DNA of 6,725 nucleotides from Planctomycetota bacterium (GTDB lineage Bacteria > Planctomycetota > Brocadiia > JAJRTI01): the NCBI GenBank assembly GCA_024278415.1, contig JAJRTI010000654.1, positions 1 through 6,725 on the forward strand, written 5' to 3'. Made by a program: the position numbers and the translations under genes. The notes under the pieces are model-generated. The model saw nothing but the letters and a program-made list of their open reading frames with translations, had not been told where the DNA came from and ran no database searches. Below are positions 1 to 4,099 of the stretch, piece by piece; position 1 is the first letter of the stretch; each line of letters opens with the position of its first letter.

Positions 1-62
1 ACCCAGGGTTGCGAGCTTCGCTCGCGAACCCTGGGCTGATATCCGGAATCCCGTTGGGATTC
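1..62. repeat. Two adjacent REP-like hairpins
   Basis: Two hairpins stand side by side. In the first, CCCAGGGTT (2-10) pairs with AACCCTGGG (27-35). The stem continues as GCGAG (11-15) with CTCGC (21-25), closed by C16-G20 around a 3-nt loop, with G26 bulged. In the second, GAATCCC (46-52) pairs with GGGATTC (56-62) around a GTT loop. Paired short palindromes of this type are typical of REP/BIME-like dispersed elements mobilised by REP-associated tyrosine transposases (RAYT, IS200-like). No such transposase lies in this window, so the assignment rests on the structure alone. The element may extend left of the window edge. It could also act as a transcription terminator for a gene to the left, although no T-run follows. 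Confidence 0.6.
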
Positions 63-184
63 AGATACCCCAACACGCGGCGTTGCACGGAAGCTTTGAC
101 AGTATTCCGGTACCTGGCTGTTGTACTTGGCTGAAGTGTTATCCCAACACTAACTGCGCATTTCGACATTGTCAAGGTTGAGGT
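63..184. other. Non-coding leader stretch, less GC-rich than the genes
   Basis: No plausible gene is visible here. Base composition is clearly more balanced than in the flanking GC-rich sequence, as expected for a leader or promoter region. It holds a small hairpin, AGTGTT (135-140) with AACACT (146-151), and a TTGACA box at 96-101 whose reverse complement TGTCAA lies at 170-175. Either could belong to a regulatory site or to the flanking repeat elements. Nothing stronger can be supported. Confidence 0.5.
96..127 (+). promoter_or_regulatory. Weak candidate promoter upstream of the peptidase gene
   Basis: A perfect sigma70-type -35 box, TTGACA, lies at 96-101. The only -10 candidates downstream are poor: TGTACT at 122-127 matches the consensus at four of six positions, but the 20-nt spacer is too long. 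The location, about 150 nt before the peptidase start in a less GC-rich stretch, is reasonable. A transcript from here would contain the whole nested palindrome at 185-259 in its leader. I give it low confidence because the -10 and spacing are unsatisfactory. Confidence 0.22.
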
Positions 185-259
185 CTGGGGACGCGATGTC
201 CCCCCTATAGTCCCCCCAATGGGGGGACAGCAGGGGGGCGGATCGCATCGCGTCCCCAG
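185..259. repeat. Three-tier nested palindrome before the peptidase gene
   Basis: Three nested stems share one axis. The outer stem is 14 bp: CTGGGGACGCGATG (185-198) with its exact complement at 246-259. The middle stem is CCCCCCT (200-206) with AGGGGGG (232-238). The inner stem is GTCCCCCC (210-217) with GGGGGGAC (221-228) around an AAT loop. This is far beyond chance even in GC-rich DNA and has the shape of a MITE-like or REP-like element. The core at 200-217 matches 16 of 18 bases with 736-753 inside the peptidase gene, so the two belong to one repeat family. It ends 11 nt before the likely ribosome-binding site and, if transcribed, would fold in the 5' leader. Confidence 0.8.
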
Positions 260-270
260 CCCGAAGGCCG

Positions 271-274
271 AGGA
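271..274 (+). promoter_or_regulatory. Ribosome-binding site supporting the start at 281
   Basis: AGGA lies six nt upstream of the ATG at 281, which favours this start over the in-frame ATG at 365. The later start would remove the first 28 residues, which look unlike a conserved domain. It remains possible that 365 is the true start and that the upstream part is repeat-derived. Confidence 0.45.
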
Positions 275-280
275 TCCCGC

Positions 281-1912
281 ATGCCATTTCGCACTCCCCC
301 ATGGCTGAGGCGCTTCTGCAAGCAAGCGCTCCCCCTCCTGCACGCCCGCGCCGACGGCCGGCGCATGATCGAGACCATCGACGCCATCGTCGCCACGGAC
401 CGCTGGACGTCGTTCGACCAGTACCACAAGACCACGCAGACGCTCGTGGACGCGTACGAGACCGCGGGCGCGGCGACCGAAGTTTACAGCATTCCCACGG
501 GCGGCCAGATCGGCTCCGGGCGGTGGACGATCCAAGAGGCCCAGGACGTGCGCACGGTCACCGTCGACGTGGTCAAGCCGCGGCCGACGGCCGGGAACGC
601 GATGCGCCTGCCTGCCGCGCCCGCGGCGCAGGCAGGGAAGCCGCAATCCCCCCAATTCCCCCAATCCCCCCCTTCAAGGGGGGGAACCGAAGGGGGGGGC
701 GGCTTGGCGGAGGCCGTTCGGTCGGCCCATGCCGACCCCCCTGTGGTCCCCCCTGGGAGGGGGGACGCGGATCGTCCCGCAGTTGCGGGATCTCCAGACA
801 GGCGGATTGCAGACTATCGCAAGAATCCCTGGCACTTCGTGCGTTGGAGCGCGAGCACCCCCCCGGAGGGCATCACCGCCGCGCTCGTGGTCGTGGACAC
901 GGAAGAGGCGCTGAACCGCGTCCCCGCGAACGGTCTCGCCGGCAAGATCGCGCTCACGACCGACTCGCTCCACAAGAAGGCGGAGTTGTGGTCGAAGACC
1001 GGTGTCGCTGGACTGCTTGTGGAGACGCCCGTGCCGGGCATGCCGGACGAGACCAAGTGGACGAGCTTCGGGTGGGGCGGGCTGCGGCTCGACGCGGCAG
1101 GCATTCGGCAAGTCGCGGTGGCGATTCCGGTGAGCACCGGCAAGATGTTGCGCGCGCTCATCAAGCGGCACGGCGAGGTGCGGCTGAAGGTCGTCGTGGA
1201 TGCGCCGCGCTACGCCGGCGCGCACGACGTGGCGCACGGGCTCGTGTGGGGCGCGGCCGATCCGCAGGACGAAGTCTGGGCGCTTGCGCACAGCCTCGAG
1301 CCGGGCGCGGCGGACAACGCGTCCGGCGTCGCGACGTGCATCGAGATCGCGCAGATCATCGAATCGCTGATCGCGTCCGGCGGCCTGCCCCGGCCCAAGC
1401 GCACCATCCGCCTGCTCCACAGCTACGAATGCTACGGCTTCTTCCACTACTTGGAGCACGTGAAGCGTTTCCAGACGCCGCTGGCCGGCGTGTGCATCGA
1501 CTGCGTGGGCATCCAGCCGGAGCGGTGCGGCCGGCGGCTCGAATGGCACGCGACGATCCCCATGTCCGCGGGCTTCGTCGACGCGCTCGGAGAGGGCCTC
1601 CTGCGCGCGGCGTTGCGCATCGGCAAGCCGGGGTACCAGTGCAAGCCCATGCCGTTCGTGTCCACGTCGGACACGCTCATTGGCGATCCGAAGTATGGGT
1701 TCCCGTGCCCGTGGCTGGCGTCGTACCGCGGGCACAAGAAGCCGGGATACGACGCGTATCACAGTTCGGCCGACACCTCCGCGATCTTGAGCCGCGCCGG
1801 GCTCGAGACGAGCGCGGCGGCCATGGCCGCGTACCTCTACTTCCTCGCGGACGCGGACAGCGACGACGTGGCCGCGCTCGCGACGTGGGAGACGCAGCGC
1901 ACGCTCCAGTAG
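281..1912 (+). CDS. M28-family zinc peptidase with PA-like domain, ending at an in-frame amber codon
   Basis: This is a probable co-catalytic zinc metallopeptidase of the M28 (aminopeptidase-like) type, 543 residues. Residues about 30-100 form an N-terminal prodomain-like segment, about 195-305 a PA-like insert, and about 315-525 the peptidase core. Likely metal ligands are H337 (AHSLEPG), D345 (GAADNASG), E383 (HSYECYG), D407 (CIDCVG) and H494 (YHSSADTS). The catalytic Asp that usually sits two residues after the first His is Leu here. I believe related HxxEPxAxDNASG proteins share this, but cannot verify it. Residues about 101-175 look inserted: Pro/Gly/Ala-rich sequence encoded by a chain of hairpins. 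No signal peptide is evident. The gene stops at UAG (1910-1912), yet the frame runs on into a winged-helix-like segment and an AAC(3) domain, so the peptidase is probably the N-terminal part of a larger fusion. The M28 assignment is firm. Substrate is unknown, and activity is uncertain because of the insert and the stop. Confidence 0.82.
   Translation: MPFRTPPWLRRFCKQALPLLHARADGRRMIETIDAIVATDRWTSFDQYHKTTQTLVDAYETAGAATEVYSIPTGGQIGSGRWTIQEAQDVRTVTVDVVKPRPTAGNAMRLPAAPAAQAGKPQSPQFPQSPPSRGGTEGGGGLAEAVRSAHADPPVVPPGRGDADRPAVAGSPDRRIADYRKNPWHFVRWSASTPPEGITAALVVVDTEEALNRVPANGLAGKIALTTDSLHKKAELWSKTGVAGLLVETPVPGMPDETKWTSFGWGGLRLDAAGIRQVAVAIPVSTGKMLRALIKRHGEVRLKVVVDAPRYAGAHDVAHGLVWGAADPQDEVWALAHSLEPGAADNASGVATCIEIAQIIESLIASGGLPRPKRTIRLLHSYECYGFFHYLEHVKRFQTPLAGVCIDCVGIQPERCGRRLEWHATIPMSAGFVDALGEGLLRAALRIGKPGYQCKPMPFVSTSDTLIGDPKYGFPCPWLASYRGHKKPGYDAYHSSADTSAILSRAGLETSAAAMAAYLYFLADADSDDVAALATWETQRTLQ
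607..790. repeat. Chain of five hairpins inside the peptidase coding region
   Basis: Successive stems are: CCTGCCTGC (607-615) with 628-636; seven C (666-672) with seven G (678-684), extended by TT/AA around a single C, with outer pairing of 641-653 to 692-702; GTCGGC (721-726) with GCCGAC (731-736); GTCCCCCCT (746-754) with its complement at 758-766; and TCCCGCA (775-781) with TGCGGGA (784-790). The block has no stop codon in the peptidase frame and encodes a Pro/Gly/Ala-rich peptide between conserved-looking VDVVKP and IADYRKNPWHF segments. This is the pattern of a palindromic element inserted in a gene and tolerated because its length is a multiple of three. The exact insertion borders cannot be fixed without homologues. 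Confidence 0.75.
1910..1912 (+). other. In-frame amber codon separating two halves of one open frame
   Basis: TAG occupies codon 544 of a frame that is otherwise open from 281 to 3145 (955 codons including the final TGA). The 15 codons after it (1913-1957) read LPARRKKLSPAEAEF and run straight into the predicted downstream protein. They look like genuine coding sequence rather than a spacer. The preceding codon is CAG, so one C-to-T change of a CAG would create this stop. Possible explanations are a nonsense mutation, readthrough, reinitiation at the GTG 45 nt later, or a sequencing error. Confidence 0.8.
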
Positions 1913-1957
1913 CTCCCCGCGCGCCGGAAGAAGCTGTCGCCGGCCGAGGCGGAGTTC

Positions 1958-3145
1958 GTGCGCATCAAGCACCGCCTCTCCATCGAACGTCTCCAACGCT
2001 GGCTGTGGGGCGGCGACCGATCCGCCGTCCTCTCGCACCTCAGCGACTGCGAGCGACAGGTCCAGGAGGCCCTGCAAGCACGCACGCGCAAGGGCTCGCG
2101 GCGCCGCGGCAAGATTGACGCGCGCGTGCCGCGGCGCAAGGCTCCTCTGTCGCCCACGCTGGAGAACACGCGGCCGGACATCGCGCAGCGCATCCGCACG
2201 ACGGGCCTCCCGGCCTGGACGCTCTTCTGGGCTGACGGCGTGCGCTCGCTCTCGCAGATCGCGGACCTGGCGTCCTGCGAGCTGGGCAGAGAGGTCTCCG
2301 CGCAACAAGTGGGGGACTTCTTCGAGGCGCACGCGGATCTTGAGTACGTCGATCTCATCGAGCCGAAGGACATAGTGAGCCGAGCGCAGCTTGTGCGCGA
2401 CCTGCGCGCGCTCTGGGTGAAGCCCGGCATGAGCCTCATGGTCCACGCGTCGCTCTCCGGGCTCGGCCACGTCGATGGAGGCGCGGACGCGGTTGTGGAC
2501 GCGCTGCTCCGGGCCGTTGGCAAGCGCGGCACGCTCATGATGCCCACCTTCAACCACACCCGCGCGGAGGTCTACAATCCCATGGCCACGCCGACGGTGA
2601 ACGGCGCGATCAACGACGCGATGTGGCGCCGGCCCGATGCGGTGCGCAGCAACCACACCAGCCACGCGGTCGCGGCGATCGGGCCCAAGGCCGCGGAGTA
2701 CTGCCGCGGCCATTTGGAGGTCGGCATTTGGGAGCAGGACAGTCCCATCGGCCGGCTCATCCACGACGGCGGCTACATCCTACTGCTCGGCACAGAGGAC
2801 GAGGTTCGCACCGCATACCACGTTGCGGAGAATGCCGCGGGAGCGAAGTGCTGCGACCCCTTCGGCACGCGGACGCGGATCGTGCGGCCGGACGGCGCGG
2901 TCGAGACCGTTCCGGGCCTCGCGTGGCGCGGGGGCGTATGTCCCGTATCGCCCAAGGAGATGGGCCCGGTGCTCGACCGCCGCGGCCTCCAGACGCGCGG
3001 GCGCGTGGGCAACGGCCCAGCGAGCCTCGTCAAGGCCAAAGACCTCTGGCGCGTGCGCCGCGAGCAACTGAAGCGCGCGTGCCCCACGTGCAAGATCAAG
3101 CCGAAGGCGTATACGTTCCCCAAGCGCGGGGGAGGTCAGCAGTGA
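1958..3145 (+). CDS. Winged-helix segment fused to AAC(3)-family N-acetyltransferase domain
   Basis: The open frame gives 395 residues if started at GTG 1958; GAGG at 1946-1949 is a weak ribosome-binding candidate. Residues 1-70 are a basic linker. About 85-135 (from PAWTLFWADGVRSLSQIADL) resemble a winged-helix-like domain. About 140-385 match the aminoglycoside 3-N-acetyltransferase (antibiotic_NAT) family, acetyl-CoA-dependent enzymes acting on amines. Family signatures include LRALWVKPGMSLMVHASLSGLG (about 149-170, Ser/His-rich), GTLMMPTF (191-198), RSNHTSHAVAAIG (230-242, H233), DSPIGRL (261-267) and TAYHVAE (285-291, H288 and E291). Many such homologues are not resistance enzymes, so aminoglycoside resistance is not implied. 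Cysteines at 298/299, 328 and 375/378 (CPTC) are notable and could bind metal. It shares the peptidase's frame across the amber codon. The AAC(3) domain has no convincing start of its own, so fusion to the upstream part is the natural reading. Confidence 0.8.
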   Translation: MRIKHRLSIERLQRWLWGGDRSAVLSHLSDCERQVQEALQARTRKGSRRRGKIDARVPRRKAPLSPTLENTRPDIAQRIRTTGLPAWTLFWADGVRSLSQIADLASCELGREVSAQQVGDFFEAHADLEYVDLIEPKDIVSRAQLVRDLRALWVKPGMSLMVHASLSGLGHVDGGADAVVDALLRAVGKRGTLMMPTFNHTRAEVYNPMATPTVNGAINDAMWRRPDAVRSNHTSHAVAAIGPKAAEYCRGHLEVGIWEQDSPIGRLIHDGGYILLLGTEDEVRTAYHVAENAAGAKCCDPFGTRTRIVRPDGAVETVPGLAWRGGVCPVSPKEMGPVLDRRGLQTRGRVGNGPASLVKAKDLWRVRREQLKRACPTCKIKPKAYTFPKRGGGQQ

Positions 3146-3184
3146 GCATGGCCGTGTACAAAGCGGCTCCCCATCTCTGGTGCT

Positions 3185-3298
3185 GGACGTCCACGTCAGG
3201 CACCCGCTCAGAGCGGACGTCTGGTCCGCTTGGGTATCCGAAGTTCCTGCGGACCGGAGGTCCGCGCTCGTGGGTCACGGACGTGGACGTCCGTGACC
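3185..3298. repeat. Palindrome cluster bounded by a 13-nt inverted repeat
   Basis: The ends are an exact inverted repeat: GGACGTCCACGTC (3185-3197) with its complement at 3280-3292. Between and overlapping them are three hairpins: AGCGGAC (3212-3218) with GTCCGCT (3224-3230); GCGGACC (3249-3255) with GGTCCGC (3259-3265); and an 11-bp stem GGTCACGGACG (3273-3283) with 3288-3298 around TGGA. The right-hand end can therefore pair locally or with the left end. It is non-coding, differs in sequence from the C-run palindromes near the peptidase, and looks like a separate MITE-like family. The 11-bp hairpin could halt transcription from the upstream gene, but no T-run follows. Confidence 0.72.
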
Positions 3299-3341
3299 AG
3301 TCAAAGTTGGGTTTGAGCACATCCTCGAAGCCATCGGATTC

Positions 3342-3370
3342 TTGACGACAGCGTATGCCAGCTTTATGAT
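3342..3370 (+). promoter_or_regulatory. Strong sigma70-type promoter for the nucleotidyltransferase cassette
   Basis: TTGACG (3342-3347) and TATGAT (3365-3370) each match the consensus at five of six positions and are separated by exactly 17 nt. Transcription would start near 3377, giving a leader of roughly 40 nt before the ATG at 3416. This is the best promoter in the window. It implies that the two-gene cassette is transcribed independently of the fusion gene upstream. Confidence 0.6.
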
Positions 3371-3402
3371 GGATCGTGGCAATGACGGCGCCATGAATCT
3401 CT

Positions 3403-3406
3403 GGAG
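3403..3406 (+). promoter_or_regulatory. Ribosome-binding site of the small cassette gene
   Basis: GGAG lies nine nt before the ATG at 3416. It fixes this start in preference to other frames and fits the leader expected from the promoter at 3342-3370. Confidence 0.5.
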
Positions 3407-3415
3407 CAACGCAAT

Positions 3416-3610
3416 ATGGGCATCAAGGAGCGTTCGGAAGAACGGCGGCGCCGGATCGTGGCGCACCGCGCGACGAGCTTCGCTGACGCGGAGAGATGGG
3501 ATCTGCTCTACTGGCAGAAGCAGTCGTCGGAGGCCCGGTTGTCCGCGCTGGTGGCCATACGACGTGACGTTGAGAAGGCGCAAGCTGCTCGTCGCAAGGA
3601 TGGGGGGTAA
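3416..3610 (+). CDS. Small charged protein, probable partner of the nucleotidyltransferase
   Basis: This is a 64-residue, highly charged protein. It has an Arg/Glu-rich start (about 4-18), then a segment about 20-52 (SFADAERWDLLYWQKQ, then a predicted helix ARLSALVAIRR), and a basic tail. The pattern of a 'FxxAexWDlxYW' segment followed by a 'seaRL..l..iRRdv' helix resembles small proteins I recall encoded directly upstream of nucleotidyltransferase-fold proteins and annotated as antitoxin-like. That resemblance is from memory and not a database match. No membrane segment or catalytic motif is visible. The stop codon lies two nt before the next start and overlaps its ribosome-binding region (GGGGGG at 3602-3607), so the two genes are almost certainly translationally coupled. 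A role as antitoxin or accessory subunit is inferred mainly from context. Confidence 0.72.
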   Translation: MGIKERSEERRRRIVAHRATSFADAERWDLLYWQKQSSEARLSALVAIRRDVEKAQAARRKDGG

Positions 3611-3612
3611 AG

Positions 3613-4074
3613 ATGGAGACGGTCGAGGACTTCGAGGACATGCTCTCGCTGCTCCATGAGCATGGGGTCGAGTATCTCATCGTGGGCGGGCTCGCCTTTG
3701 TCTATCACGCGAAACCGCGGTATACGAAGGACATAGACCTCTGGATCGGCCCTGCTGATGACAATATCCGTAAGGCCAATCTTGCGCTTGCCGAGTTCGG
3801 CAGCCCCGTTTTGCTGGACGTTGGGCAACCGACCCAGGTCGTCCAGATCGGCGTCGCGCCAAACCGCATCGACCTCATCGTTGGTGTTGGGGAACTGGAC
3901 TTCGCGAGCGCGTGGGCGAGGCGCATCGTGGGCACGTATGGCGGCTGCCCCGTGAACTGGATCGATCTCGATAGCTTGATCACCATCAAGCAAAGCATCC
4001 CGTTGCCCAAGCATCAGGAGGACGCGCGCGTGTTGAGGGAGGTCAAGCGGCTTCGCGAGGAGGAGACGCTCTGA
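3613..4074 (+). CDS. Nucleotidyltransferase-fold protein (MNT/AbiEii-like), possible toxin
   Basis: A 153-residue protein of the DNA polymerase beta-like nucleotidyltransferase superfamily. The hallmark motifs are present: VGGLA (24-28) followed by TKDIDLWI (38-45), giving the metal-binding D40 and D42; a third acidic residue D87 in NRIDLIVG; and a C-terminal LITIKQSIPLPKHQEDARVL region (122-141) matching the usual K...RpKDxxD helix. Such proteins transfer a nucleotide to a protein, RNA or small molecule. Relatives include toxin components of AbiEii/MenT- and MNT-type systems and uncharacterised stand-alone enzymes. All catalytic residues appear intact. The partner gene ends two nt upstream and both sit behind one strong promoter. 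The next gene is convergent with a 25-nt gap and no obvious terminator. The fold is well supported; toxin activity is inferred from gene arrangement only. Confidence 0.82.
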   Translation: METVEDFEDMLSLLHEHGVEYLIVGGLAFVYHAKPRYTKDIDLWIGPADDNIRKANLALAEFGSPVLLDVGQPTQVVQIGVAPNRIDLIVGVGELDFASAWARRIVGTYGGCPVNWIDLDSLITIKQSIPLPKHQEDARVLREVKRLREEETL

Positions 4075-4099
4075 CGGGCCACCTGCGTCGGAATCGCCC

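Noticed and set aside
607..790. CRISPR-like or tandem repeat array
   Set aside because: The hairpins differ in sequence and spacing, with no identical repeats and unique spacers; they are palindromic elements.
301..2118. Long plus-strand open frame (605 codons) overlapping the peptidase gene
   Set aside because: It is Arg/Ala/Gly-rich with no recognisable domain, and lies in a shifted frame across a gene with clear M28 motifs; such frames arise from high third-position GC.
674..2764. Long minus-strand open frame (696 codons) antisense to the peptidase and acetyltransferase
   Set aside because: The composition is that of a GC-rich antisense shadow (Arg/Ala/Val/His), no family is recognisable, and the opposite strand carries convincing conserved domains.
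1958..3145. Aminoglycoside resistance gene
   Set aside because: The AAC(3) fold is clear, but the fusion context and subfamily-like sequence resemble the many environmental homologues with no known link to resistance.
3148..3345. Possible 65-residue ORF starting at ATG 3148, just after the fusion gene, preceded by GGAGG
   Set aside because: Nearly all of it is encoded by the palindromic repeat cluster, spacing from GGAGG is long, and the peptide has no recognisable features; it is probably a fortuitous reading of the repeat.
4075..4099. Bidirectional terminator between the convergent genes
   Set aside because: The 25-nt gap shows no convincing stem-loop with a T-run on either strand.
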